A stretch of DNA of 64,000 nucleotides from Marthasterias glacialis (taxonomy: Eukaryota > Echinodermata > Asteroidea > Forcipulatida > Asteriidae), in the NCBI GenBank assembly GCA_911728455.2, contig OU452228.1, forward strand, positions 5,828,001 through 5,892,000, read 5' to 3'. The notes below the pieces were generated by a model that was not told the DNA's origin, made no database searches, and worked only from the letters and a program-made list of their open reading frames with translations. Both the position numbers and the translations under genes were made by a program. Shown here piece by piece: positions 1-10,725 of this stretch; position 1 is the first letter of the stretch; each line of letters opens with the position of its first letter.

Positions 1-23
1 TCCAACAGTGTCAGACTTGTCAC

Positions 24-31
24 TTTCCCGC
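24..31 (+). promoter_or_regulatory. E2F-consensus-like TTTCCCGC, representative copy
   Basis: TTTCCCGC fits the known E2F consensus TTTSSCGC exactly and is present in most units about 24 bp from the unit start; the c-type units have TTTCACGC instead, and f-type and a few others vary. This is a sequence match only, with no adjacent gene to regulate. Confidence 0.2.
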
Positions 32-125
32 CATTACTTTGGGAGATAGAGCCGTTGCTAAGTCTTGTTTTCACTCTGTTACAGCTTCGTGTACAAAAGT
101 GCCATTAGACAGGCTTTTGAAGCGC

Positions 126-142
126 ATTCGGAGCAGCCCCGC
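126..142 (+). other. Degenerate CENP-B-box-like 17-mer, representative copy
   Basis: The known CENP-B box core is NTTCGNNNNANNCGGGN. This site has TTCG at 127-130, A at 135 and CCCG at 138-141, matching 7 of the 9 fixed positions (CCCG in place of CGGG). It recurs at the same place in nearly every unit, with changes in a few (GAGAAG at about 55105). Two mismatches in the essential core make binding doubtful, and a match this good can occur by chance in 488 bp. Confidence 0.25.
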
Positions 143-163
143 TCCCTGGTAGTTTCAAGGTAG

Positions 164-171
164 AAGATGGC
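164..171 (+). promoter_or_regulatory. YY1-like AAGATGGC, representative copy
   Basis: AAGATGGC resembles the core of the known YY1 site (AAGATGGCGGC) and is conserved in almost all units; 47817 reads AAGAGGGC and p units read AAGATGGCTC. It is a motif match only. Its regularity follows from the repeat, so conservation is not independent evidence of function. Confidence 0.2.
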
Positions 172-222
172 CCTGGCTGGCCGGGAAAACCAGATTTTCG
201 GATGCAGGACTATGGCAGCTAC

Positions 223-228
223 CTGCAG
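223..228. other. PstI site CTGCAG once per monomer, representative copy
   Basis: CTGCAG occurs at the same place in essentially every unit (lost at 61055), so a PstI digest would give a ~488-bp ladder. A second PstI site appears in units with TCCTGCAG near the 3' end (for example about 1913, 3854, 14917, 18815, 22717, 60294 and 62730), created by C to T at a CpG. These are useful for testing copy number and subtype distribution. Confidence 0.85.
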
Positions 229-303
229 GTACAAGAAATTTCTCTCTAGCCCCATTATTTCTGGAGTTATTGGCCGTGGTGCTGCCGACTTCTTTTTTCG
301 GTG

Positions 304-329
304 TTTTTTTTGCTGGCTTCGGTCCAGCA
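304..329. repeat. T tract followed by 6-bp inverted repeat, representative copy
   Basis: A run of T8 (304-311) is followed by TGCTGG (311-316), a 7-nt spacer and CCAGCA (324-329). The spacer is CTTCGGT in many region A units and CTTCAGT in most later ones. The T run varies from T8 to T12 between units and, with the T6/T7 run just upstream, accounts for most unit length differences (487, 488 or 489 bp). Read on the minus strand, this is a small hairpin followed by an A-rich stretch. Confidence 0.75.
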
Positions 330-464
330 CACACGTATAGGGGCCTTTGCTATTGTTGACGTACACACAGCCTGGCCGTATGCACTGGACATCCTCGGGG
401 TGTCCTCACTCCGCGGTCCTTGGCATCCTCCCTGTTTATCCCGCAGCCCCAAGACCAGCATTTC

Positions 465-491
465 TGGAAAGCCCATGAGCAGGGCTTTCCA
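465..491. repeat. Conserved 10-bp inverted repeat (stem-loop), representative copy
   Basis: TGGAAAGCCC and GGGCTTTCCA are perfect inverted repeats separated by the 7-nt spacer ATGAGCA. The element crosses the unit boundary used here, so each copy runs from 23 bp before a unit start to 3 bp after it. Most units keep it intact. Stem changes seen: 6809 and 8270 (G to T), 23734, 28120 and 31046 (G to T), 28616 (C to T), 50567 (C to A) and 61296 (A to G). A spacer change (ATGAGTA) marks the w units. Function unknown. Confidence 0.85.
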
Positions 492-2925
492 ACAGTGTCA
501 GACTTGTCACTTTCCCGCCATTACTTTGGGAGATAGAGCCGTTGCTAAGTCTTGTTTTCACTCTGTTACAGCTTCGTATACAAAAGTGCCATTAGACAGG
601 CTTTTGAAGCGCATTCGGAGCAGCCCCGCTCCCTGGTGGTTTCAAGGTGGAAGATGGCCCTGGCTGGCCGGGAAAACCAGATTTTCGGATGCAGGACTAT
701 GGCAGCTACCTGCAGGTACAAGAAATTTCTCTCTAGCCCCATTATTTCTGGAGTTATTGGCCGTGGTGCAGCCGACTTCTTTTTTTCGGCGTTTTTTTTT
801 GCTGGCTTCAGTCCAGCACACACGTATAGGGGCCTTTGCTATTGTTGACGTACACACAGCATGGCCGTATGCACTGGACATCCTCGGGGTGTCCTCACTC
901 CGCGGTCCCTGGCATCCTCCCTGTTTATTCCGCAGCCCCAAGACCGGCATTTCTGGAAAGCCCATGAGCAGGGCTTTCCAACAGTGTTAGACTTTTCACT
1001 TTCACGCCATTATTTTGGGAGATAGAGCGGTTGCTAAGTCTTGTTTTCACTCTGTTCCAGCTCCGTGTACAAAAGTGCCATCAGACAGGCTTTTGAAGCG
1101 CATTCGGAGCAGCCCCGCTCCCTGGTGGTTTCAAGGTGGAAGATGGCCCTGGCTGGCCGGAAAAACCAGATTTTCGGATGCAGGACTATGGCAGCTATCT
1201 GCAGGTACAAGAAATTTCTCTCTAGCCCCATTATTTCTGGAGTTATTGGCCGTGGTGCTGCCGACTTCTTTTTTCGGCGTTTTTTTTTGCTGGCTTCGGT
1301 CCAGCACACACGTATATGGGCCTTTGCTATTGTTGACGTACACACAGCATGGCCTTTTGCACTGGACATCCTCGGGGTGTCCTCACTCCGCGGTCCCTGG
1401 CATCCTCTCTGCTTATCCCGCAGCCCCAAGACCGGCATTTCTGGAAAGCCCATGAGCAGGGCTTTCCAACAGTGTCAGACTTGTCACTTTCCCGCCATTA
1501 CTTTGGGAGATAGAGCCGTTGCTAAGTCTTGTTTTCACTCTGTTACAGCTTCGTGTACAAAAGTGCCATTATACAGGCTTTTGAAGCGCATTCGGAGCAG
1601 CCCCGCTTCCTGGTGGTTTCAAGGTGGAAGATGGCCCTGGCTGGCCGGGAAAACCAGATTTTCGGATGCAGGACTATGGCAGCTACCTGCAGGTACAAGA
1701 AATTTCTCTCTAGCCCCATTATTTCTGGAGTTATTGGCCGTGGTGCTGCCGACTTCTTTTTTCGGTGTTTTTTTTGCTGGCTTCGTTCCAGCACACACGT
1801 ATAGGGGCCTTTGCTATTGTTGACGTACACATAGCATGGCCGTATGCACTGGACATCCTCGGGGTGTCCTCACTCCGCGGTCCCTGGCATTCTCCCTGTT
1901 TATCCTGCAGCCCCAAGACCGGCATTTCTGGAAAGCCCATGAGCAGGGCTTTCCAACAGTGTCAGACTTGTCACTTTCCCGCCATTACTTTGGGAGATAG
2001 AGCCGTTGCTAAGTCTTGTTTTCACTCTGTTACTGCTTCGTGTACAAAAGTGCCATTAGACAGGCTTTTGAAGCGCATTCGGAGCAGTCCCGCTCCCTGG
2101 TGGTTTCAAGGTAGAAGATGGCCCTGGCTGGCCGGGAAAACCAGATTTTCGGATGCAGGACTATGGCAGCTACCTGCAGGTACAAAAAAATTCTCTCTAG
2201 CCCCATTATTTCTGGAGTTATTGGCCGTGGTGCTGCCGACTTCTTTTTTCGGCGTTTTTTTTGCTGGCTTCGGTCCAGCACACACGTATAGGGGCCTTTG
2301 CTATATTTGACGTACACACATCATGGCCGTATGCACTGGACATCCTCGGGGTGTCCTCACTCCGCGGTCCCTGGCATCCTCCCTGTTTATCCCGCAGCCC
2401 CAAGACCGGCATTTCTGGAAAGCCCATGAGCAGGGCTTTCCAACAGTGTCAGACTTGTTACTCTCCCGCCATTACTTTGGGAGATAGAGCCGTTGCTAAG
2501 TCTTGTTTTCACTCTGTTACAGCTTCGTGTACAAAAGTGCCATTAGACAGGCTTTTGAAGCGCATTCGGAGCAGCCCCGCTCCCTGGTGGTTTCAAGGTG
2601 GAAGATGGCCCTGGCTGGCCGGGAAAACCAGATTTTCGGATGCAGGACTATGGCAGCTACCTGCAGGTACAAGAAATTTCTTTCTAGCCCCATTATTTCT
2701 GGAGTTATTGGCCGTGGCGCTGCCGACTTCTTTTTTCGGCGTTTTTTTTTTGCTGGCTTCGGTCCAGCACACACGTAGCGGCCTTTGCTATTGTTGACGT
2801 ACACACAGCATGGCCTTTTGCACTGGACATCCTCGGGGTGTCCTCACTCCGCGGTCCCTGGCATCCTCTTTGCTTATCCCGCAGCCCCAAGACCGGCATT
2901 TCTGGAAAGCCCATGAGCAGGGCTT

Positions 2926-4387
2926 TCCAACAGTGTTAGACTTTTCACTTTCACGCCATTATTTTGGGAGATAGAGCGGTTGCTAAGTCTTGTTTTCACT
3001 CTGTTACAGCTTCGTGTACAAAAGTGCCATCAGACAGGCTTTTGAAGCGCATTCGGAGCAGCCCCGCTCCCTGGAGGTTTCAAGGTGGAAGATGGCCCTG
3101 GCTGGCCGGAAAAACCAGATTTTCGGATGCAGGACTATGGCAGCTATCTGCAGGTACAAGAAATTTCTCTCTAGCCCCATTATTTCTGGAGTTATTGGCC
3201 GTGGTGCTGCCGACTTCTTTTTTCGGCGTTTTTTTTTGCTGGCTTCGGTCCAGCACACACGTATATGGGCCTTTGCTATTGTTGACGTACACACAGCATG
3301 GCCTTTTGCACTGGACATCCTCGGGGTGTCCTCACTCCGCGGTCCCTGGCATCCTCTCTGCTTATCCCGCAGCCCCAAGACCGGCATTTCTGGAAAGCCC
3401 ATGAGCAGGGCTTTCCAACAGTGTCAGACTTGTCACTTTCCCGCCATTACTTTGGGAGATAGAGCCGTTGCTAAGTCTTGTTTTCACTCTGTTACAGCTT
3501 CGTGTACAAAAGTGCCATTATACAGGCTTTTGAAGCGCATTCGGAGCAGCCCCGCTTCCTGGTGGTTTCAAGGTGGAAGATGGCCCTGGCTGGCCGGGAA
3601 AACCAGATTTTCGGATGCAGGACTATGGCAGCTACCTGCAGGTACAAGAAATTTCTCTCTAGCCCCATTATTTCTGGAGTTATTGGCCGTGGTGCTGCCG
3701 ACTTCTTTTTTCGGTGTTTTTTTTGCTGGCTTCGTTCCAGCACACACGTATAGGGGCCTTTGCTATTGTTGACGTACACACAGCATGGCCTTTTGCACTG
3801 GACATCCTCGGGGTGTCCTCACTCCGCGGTCCCTGGCATTCTCCCTGTTTATCCTGCAGCCCCAAGACCGGCATTTCTGGAAAGCCCATGAGCAGGGCTT
3901 TCCAACAGTGTCAGACTTGTCACTTTCCCGCCATTACTTTGGGAGATAGAGCCGTTGCTAAGTCTTGTTTTCACTCTGTTACTGCTTCGTGTACAAAAGT
4001 GCCATTAGACAGGCTTTTGAAGCGCATTCGGAGCAGTCCCGCTCCCTGGTGGTTTCAAGGTAGAAGATGGCCCTGGCTGGCCGGGAAAACCAGATTTTCG
4101 GATGCAGGACTATGGCAGCTACCTGCAGGTACAAAAAAATTCTCTCTAGCCCCATTATTTCTGGAGTTATTGGCCGTGGTGCTGCCGACTTCTTTTTTCG
4201 GCGTTTTTTTTGCTGGCTTCGGTCCAGCACACACGTATAGGGGCCTTTGCTATTGTTGACGTACACACATCATGGCCGTATGCACTGGACATCCTCGGGG
4301 TGTCCTCACTCCGCGGTCCCTGGCATCCTCCCTGTTTATCCCGCAGCCCCAAGACCGGCATTTCTGGAAAGCCCATGAGCAGGGCTT
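2926..4387. repeat. Partial higher-order repeat c-d-e (three monomers)
   Basis: Units at 2926, 3414 and 3901 are close copies of types c, d and e at 977-2438, offset 1949 bp. Types a, b and f are absent, so an f unit is followed directly by c and an e unit directly by a. This is what deletion or duplication of whole monomers by unequal exchange leaves. Small differences exist: the c unit reads TGTTACAGC here but TGTTCCAGC at 977, and the d unit ends with the ACACAGCATGGCCTTT form instead of ACATAGCATGGCCGTA. Confidence 0.85.
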
Positions 4388-7312
4388 TCCAACAGTGTCA
4401 GACTTGTCACTTTCCCGCCATTACTTTGGGAGATAGAGCCGTTGCTAAGTCTTGTTTTCACTCTGTTACAGCTTCGTGTACAAAAGTGCCATTAGACAGG
4501 CTTTTGAAGCGCATTCGGAGCAGCCCCGCTCCCTGGTAGTTTCAAGGTAGAAGATGGCCCTGGCTGGCCGGGAAAACCAGATTTTCGGATGCAGGACTAT
4601 GGCAGCTACCTGCAGGTACAAGAAATTTCTCTCTAGCCCCATTATTTCTGGAGTTATTGGCCGTGGCGCTGCCGACTTCTTTTTTCGGTGTTTTTTTTGC
4701 TGGCTTCGGTCCAGCACACACGTATAGGGGCCTTTGCTATTGTTGACGTACACACAGCCTGGCCGTATGCACTGGACATCCTCGGGGTGTCCTCACTCCG
4801 CGGTCCTTGGCATCCTCCCTGTTTATCCCGCAGCCCCAAGACCAGCATTTCTGGAAAGCCCATGAGCAGGGCTTTCCAACAGTGTCAGACTTGTCACTTT
4901 CCCGCCATTACTTTGGGAGATAGAGCCGTTGCTAAGTCTTGTTTTCACTCTGTTACAGCTTCGTATACAAAAGTGCCATTAGACAGGCTTTTGAAGCGCA
5001 TTCGGAGCAGCCCCGCTCCCTGGTGGTTTCAAGGTGGAAGATGGCCCTGGCTGGCCGGGAAAACCAGATTTTCGGATGCAGGACTATGGCAGCTACCTGC
5101 AGGTACAAGAAATTTCTCTCTAGCCCCATTATTTCTGGAGTTATTGGCCGTGGTGCAGCCGACTTCTTTTTTTCGGCGTTTTTTTTTGCTGGCTTCAGTC
5201 CAGCACACACGTATAGGGGCCTTTGCTATTGTTGACGTACACACAGCATGGCCGTATGCACTGGACATCCTCGGGGTGTCCTCACTCCGCGGTCCCTGGC
5301 ATCCTCCCTGTTTATTCCGCAGCCCCAAGACCGGCATTTCTGGAAAGCCCATGAGCAGGGCTTTCCAACAGTGTTAGACTTTTCTCTTTCACGCCATTAT
5401 TTTGGGAGATAGAGCGGTTGCTAAGTCTTGTTTTCACTCTGTTCCAGCTTCGTGTACAAAAGTGCCATCAGACAGGCTTTTGAAGCGCATTCGGAGCAGC
5501 CCCGCTCCCTGGTGGTTTCAAGGTGGAAGATGGCCCTGGCTGGCCGGAAAAACCAGATTTTCGGATGCAGGACTATGGCAGCTATCTGCAGGTACAAGAA
5601 ATTTCTCTCTAGCCCCATTATTTCTGGAGTTATTGGCCGTGGTGCTGCCGACTTCTTTTTTCGGCGTTTTTTTTTGCTGGCTTCGGTCCAGCACACACGT
5701 ATATGGGCCTTTGCTATTGTTGACGTACACACAGCATGGCCTTTTGCACTGGACATCCTCGGGGTGTCCTCACTCCGCGGTCCCTGGCATCCTCTCTGCT
5801 TATCCCGCAGCCCCAAGACCGGCATTTCTGGAAAGCCCATGAGCAGGGCTTTCCAACAGTGTCAGACTTGTCACTTTCCCGCCATTACTTTGGGAGATAG
5901 AGCGGTTGCTAAGTCTTGTTTTCACTCTGTTACAGCTTCGTGTACAAAAGTGCCATTATACAGGCTTTTGAAGCGCATTCGGAGCAGCCCCGCTTCCTGG
6001 TGGTTTCAAGGTGGAAGATGGCCCTGGCTGGCCGGGAAAACCAGATTTTCGGATGCAGGACTATGGCAGCTACCTGCAGGTACAAGAAATTTCTCTCTAG
6101 CCCCATTATTTCTGGAGTTATTGGCCGTGGTGCTGCCGACTTCTTTTTTCGGTGTTTTTTTTGCTGGCTTCGTTCCAGCACACACGTATAGGGGCCTTTG
6201 CTATTGTTGACGTACACATAGCATGGCCGTATGCACTGGACATCCTCGGGGTGTCCTCACTCCGCGGTCCCTGGCATTCTCCCTGTTTATCCTGCAGCCC
6301 CAAGACCGGCATTTCTGGAAAGCCCATGAGCAGGGCTTTCCAACAGTGTCAGACTTGTCACTTTCCCGCCATTACTTTGGGAGATAGAGCCGTTGCTAAG
6401 TCTTGTTTTCACTCTGTTACTGCTTCGTGTACAAAAGTGCCATTAGACAGGCTTTTGAAGCGCATTCGGAGCAGTCCCGCTCCCTGGTGGTTTCAAGGTA
6501 GAAGATGGCCCTGGCTGGCCGGGAAAACCAGATTTTCGGATGCAGGACTATGGCAGCTACCTGCAGGTACAAAAAAATTCTCTCTAGCCCCATTATTTCT
6601 GGAGTTATTGGCCGTGGTGCTGCCGACTTCTTTTTTCGGCGTTTTTTTTGCTGGCTTCGGTCCAGCACACACGTATAGGGGCCTTTGCTATATTTGACGT
6701 ACACACATCATGGCCGTATGCACTGGACATCCTCGGGGTGTCCTCACTCCGCGGTCCCTGGCATCCTCCCTGTTTATCCCGCAGCCCCAAGACCGGCATT
6801 TCTGGAAATCCCATGAGCAGGGCTTTCCAACAGTGTCAGACTTGTTACTCTCCCGCCATTACTTTGGGAGATAGAGCCGTTGCTAAGTCTTGTTTTCACT
6901 CTGTTACAGCTTCGTGTACAAAAGTGCCATTAGACAGGCTTTTGAAGCGCATTCGGAGCAGCCCCGCTCCCTGGTGGTTTCAAGGTGGAAGATGGCCCTG
7001 GCTGGCCGGGAAAACCAGATTTTCGGATGCAGGACTATGGCAGCTACCTGCAGGTACAAGAAATTTCTCTCTAGCCCCATTATTTCTGGAGTTATTGGCC
7101 GTGGCGCTGCCGACTTCTTTTTTCGGCGTTTTTTTTTTGCTGGCTTCGGTCCAGCACACACGTAGCGGCCTTTGCTATTGTTGACGTACACACAGCATGG
7201 CCTTTTGCACTGGACATCCTCGGGGTGTCCTCACTCCGCGGTCCCTGGCATCCTCTCTGCTTATCCCGCAGCCCCAAGACCGGCATTTCTGGAAAGCCCA
7301 TGAGCAGGGCTT
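4388..7312. repeat. Six-monomer higher-order repeat a-b-c-d-e-f, copy 2
   Basis: Units at 4388, 4875, 5364, 5852, 6339 and 6826 repeat the diagnostic variants of 1-2925 in the same order, offset 4387 bp. I noticed about seven base differences, for example GTGGCGCTG versus GTGGTGCTG in type a, CTTTTCTCTTTC versus CTTTTCACTTTC in type c, and G to T at 6809 in the stem of the conserved hairpin. That suggests about 99.7% identity, estimated by eye and not computed. Confidence 0.88.
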
Positions 7313-9260
7313 TCCAACAGTGTCAGACTTGTCACTTTCCCGCCATTACTTTGGGAGATAGAGCCGTTGCTAAGTCTTGTTTTCACTCTGTTACAGCTTC
7401 GTGTACAAAAGTGCCATTAGACAGGCTTTTGAAGCGCATTCGGAGCAGCCCCGCTCCCTGGTAGTTTCAAGGTAGAAGATGGCCCTGGCTGGCCGGGAAA
7501 ACCAGATTTTCGGATGCAGGACTATGGCAGCTACCTGCAGGTACAAGAAATTTCTCTCTAGCCCCATTATTTCTGGAGTTATTGGCCGTGGTGCTGCCGA
7601 CTTCTTTTTTCGGTGTTTTTTTTGCTGGCTTCGGTCCAGCACACACGTATAGGGGCCTTTGCTATTGTTGACGTACACACAGCCTGGCCGTATGCACTGG
7701 ACATCCTCGGGGTGTCCTCACTCCGCGGTCCTTGGCATCCTCCCTGTTTATCCCGCAGCCCCAAGACCAGCATTTCTGGAAAGCCCATGAGCAGGGCTTT
7801 CCAACAGTGTCAGACTTTTGACTTTCCCGCCATTACTTTGGGAGATAGAGCCGTTGCTAAGTCTTGTTTTCACTCTGTTACAGCTTCGTATACAAAAGTG
7901 CCATTAGACAGGCTTTTGAAGCGCATTCGGAGCAGTCCCGCTCCCTGGTGGTTTCAAGGTAGAAGATGGCCCTGGCTGGCCGGGAAAACCAGATTTTCGG
8001 ATGCAGGACTATGGCAGCTACCTGCAGGTACAAAAAAATTCTCTCTAGCCCCATTATTTCTGGAGTTATTGGCCGTGGTGCTGCCGACTTCTTTTTTCGG
8101 CGTTTTTTTTGCTGGCTTCGGTCCAGCACACACGTATAGGGGCCTTTGCTATATTTGACGTACACACATCATGGCCGTATGCACTGGACATCCTCGGGGT
8201 GTCCTCACTCCGCGGTCCCTGGCATCCTCCCTGTTTATCCCGCAGCCCCAAGACCGGCATTTCTGGAAATCCCATGAGCAGGGCTTTCCAACAGTGTCAG
8301 ACTTGTTACTCTCCCGCCATTACTTTGGGAGATAGAGCCGTTGCTAAGTCTTGTTTTCACTCTGTTACAGCTTCGTGTACAAAAGTGCCATTAGACAGGC
8401 TTTTGAAGCGCATTCGGAGCAGCCCCGCTCCCTGGTGGTTTCAAGGTGGAAGATGGCCCTGGCTGGCCGGGAAAACCAGATTTTCGGATGCAGGACTATG
8501 GCAGCTACCTGCAGGTACAAGAAATTTCTCTCTAGCCCCATTATTTCTGGAGTTATTGGCCGTGGCGCTGCCGACTTCTTTTTTCGGCGTTTTTTTTTTG
8601 CTGGCTTCGGTCCAGCACACACGTAGCGGCCTTTGCTATTGTTGACGTACACACAGCATGGCCTTTTGCACTGGACATCCTCGGGGTGTCCTCACTCCGC
8701 GGTCCCTGGCATCCTCTCTGCTTATCCCGCAGCCCCAAGACCGGCATTTCTGGAAAGCCCATGAGCAGGGCTTTCCAACAGTGTCAGACTTGTCACTTTC
8801 CCGCCATTACTTTGGGAGATAGAGCCGTTGCTAAGTCTTGTTTTCACTCTGTTACAGCTTCGTGTACAAAAGTGCCATTAGACAGGCTTTTGAAGCGCAT
8901 TCGGAGCAGCCCCGCTCCCTGGTAGTTTCAAGGTAGAAGATGGCCCTGGCTGGCCGGGAAAACCAGATTTTCGGATGCAGGACTATGGCAGCTACCTGCA
9001 GGTACAAGAAATTTCTCTCTAGCCCCATTATTTCTGGAGTTATTGGCCGTGGTGCTGCCGACTTCTTTTTTCGGTGTTTTTTTTGCTGGCTTCGGTCCAG
9101 CACACACGTATAGGGGCCTTTGCTATTGTTGACGTACACACAGCCTGGCCGTATGCACTGGACATCCTCGGGGTGTCCTCACTCCGCGGTCCTTGGCATC
9201 CTCCCTGTTTATCCCGCAGCCCCAAGACCAGCATTTCTGGAAAGCCCATGAGCAGGGCTT
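6339..9260. repeat. Tandem duplication of a 1461-bp three-monomer block
   Basis: Units at 6339, 6826 and 7313 (e, f, a) are repeated at 7800, 8287 and 8774, each block exactly 1461 bp. From about 7936 onward I saw no difference between copies, including the private G to T in the hairpin stem at 6809 and 8270. The first unit of the second copy (7800) is a chimera: its start carries TTTTGAC and CGTATACAA as in the b-like unit at 9261, then it switches to type e (GCAGTCCCG, GTAGAAG, TACAAAAAAATT). The exchange point therefore lies between 7890 and 7936. Confidence 0.88.
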
Positions 9261-10725
9261 TCCAACAGTGTCAGACTTTTGACTTTCCCGCCATTACTTT
9301 GGGAGATAGAGCCGTTGCTAAGTCTTGTTTTCACTCTGTTACAGCTTCGTATACAAAAGTGCCATTAGACAGGCTTTTGAAGCGCATTCGGAGCAGCCCC
9401 GCTCCCTGGTGGTTTCAAGGTGGAAGATGGCCCTGGCTGGCCGGGAAAACCAGATTTTCGGATGCAGGACTATGGCAGCTACCTGCAGGTACAAGAAATT
9501 TCTCTCTAGCCCCATTATTTCTGGAGTTATTGGCCGTGGTGCAGCCGACTTCTTTTTTTCGGCGTTTTTTTTTGCTGGCTTCGGTCCAGCACACACGTAT
9601 AGGGGCCTTTGCTATTGTTGACGTACACACAGCATGGCCTTTTGCACTGGACATCCTCGGGGTGTCCTCACTCCGCGGTCCCTGGCATCCTCTCTGTTTA
9701 TCTCGCAGCCACAAGACCGGCATTTCTGGAAAGCCCATGAGCAGGGCTTTCCAACAGTGTCAGACTTGTCACTTTCCCGCCATTACTTTGGGAGATAGAG
9801 CCGTTGCTAAGTCTTGTTTTCACTCTGTTACAGCTTCGTATACAAAAGTGCCATTAGACAGGCTTTTGAAGCGCATTCGGAGCAGCCCCGCTCCCTGGTG
9901 GTTTCAAGGTGGAAGATGGCCCTGGCTGGCCGGGAAAACCAGATTTTCGGATGCAGGACTATGGCAGCTACCTGCAGGTACAAGAAATTTCTCTCTAGCC
10001 CCATTATTTCTGGAGTTATTGGCCGTGGTGCAGCCGACTTCTTTTTTTCGGCGTTTTTTTTTGCTGGCTTCAGTCCAGCACACACGTATAGGGGCCTTTG
10101 CTATTGTTGACGTACACACAGCATGGCCGTATGCACTGGACATCCTCGGGGTGTCCTCACTCCGCGGTCCCTGGCATCCTCCCTGTTTATTCCGCAGCCC
10201 CAAGACCGGCATTTCTGGAAAGCCCATGAGCAGGGCTTTCCAACAGTGTTAGACTTTTCACTTTCACGCCATTATTTTTGGAGATAGAGCGGTTGCTAAG
10301 TCTTGTTTTCACTCTGTTCCAGCTTCGTGTACAAAAGTGCCATCAGACAGGCTTTTGAAGCGCATTCGGAGCAGCCCCGCTCCCTGGTGGTTTCAAGGTG
10401 GAAGATGGCCCTGGCTGGCCGGAAAAACCAGATTTTCGGATGCAGGACTATGGCAGCTATCTGCAGGTACAAGAAATTTCTCTCTAGCCCCATTATTTCT
10501 GGAGTTATTGGCCGTGGTGCTGCCGACTTCTTTTTTCGGCGTTTTTTTTTGCTGGCTTCGGTCCAGCACACACGTATATGGGCCTTTGCTATGTTGACGT
10601 ACACACAGCATGGCCTTTTGCACTGGACATCCTCGGGGTGTCCTCACTCCGCGGTCCCTGGCATCCTCTCTGCTTATCCCGCAGCCCCAAGACCGGCATT
10701 TCTGGAAAGCCCATGAGCAGGGCTT
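8774..10725. repeat. Four-monomer block a-b'-b-c, copy 1
   Basis: Units start at 8774 (a; also the last unit of the 1461-bp duplication), 9261 (b'), 9750 (b) and 10239 (c). b' is a b-like unit with CGTATACAA and GTGCAGCC but a different 3' end (CTTCGGTCC, GGCCTTTTGC, TCTCGCAGCCACAAG). The block recurs at 12526-14477, offset 3752 bp. Both b units are 489 bp because the first T tract is T7 and the second T9. The c unit here has ATTTTTGGAG instead of ATTTTGGGAG and lost two bases in CTATGTTGAC. Confidence 0.85.

Larger units (their letters stand above)
1..2925. repeat. Six-monomer higher-order repeat a-b-c-d-e-f, copy 1
   Basis: Six distinguishable monomers start at 1 (a), 488 (b), 977 (c), 1465 (d), 1952 (e) and 2439 (f). 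Diagnostic variants: a has GGTAGTTTC, GCCTGGCCG and ACCAGCATT. b has CGTATACAA, GTGCAGCC and ATTCCGCAG. c has GTTAGACTTTTCAC, CCGGAAAAACC, GCTATCTGC and GTATATGGG. d has TTATACAGG, CTTCGTTCC, CACATAGC and CCTGCAGCC. e has TTACTGCTTC, GCAGTCCCG, TACAAAAAAATTC and ACATCATGG. f has TTGTTACTCTCC and ACGTAGCGG. The six-unit order is repeated at 4388-7312 with about seven substitutions noticed, so this is a true higher-order repeat. The window begins at an a unit only because of the anchor chosen; the repeat's real phase is unknown. Confidence 0.9.

Noticed and set aside
304..340. Pol III gene or terminator (T run with a B-box-like CTTCGGTCC)
   Set aside because: The B-box resemblance has several mismatches, lies after the T run rather than before it, and is changed to CTTCAGTCC in most units. 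No A box was recognised.
340..450. Splice-acceptor-like CCTGTTTATCCCGCAG as sign of an exon
   Set aside because: It recurs in each unit, is not followed by a conserved open frame, and such a short match is expected by chance.
1913..1918. Extra CTGCAG sites as evidence of a separate element
   Set aside because: Each arises from one C to T change in TCCCGCAG and marks monomer subtypes only.
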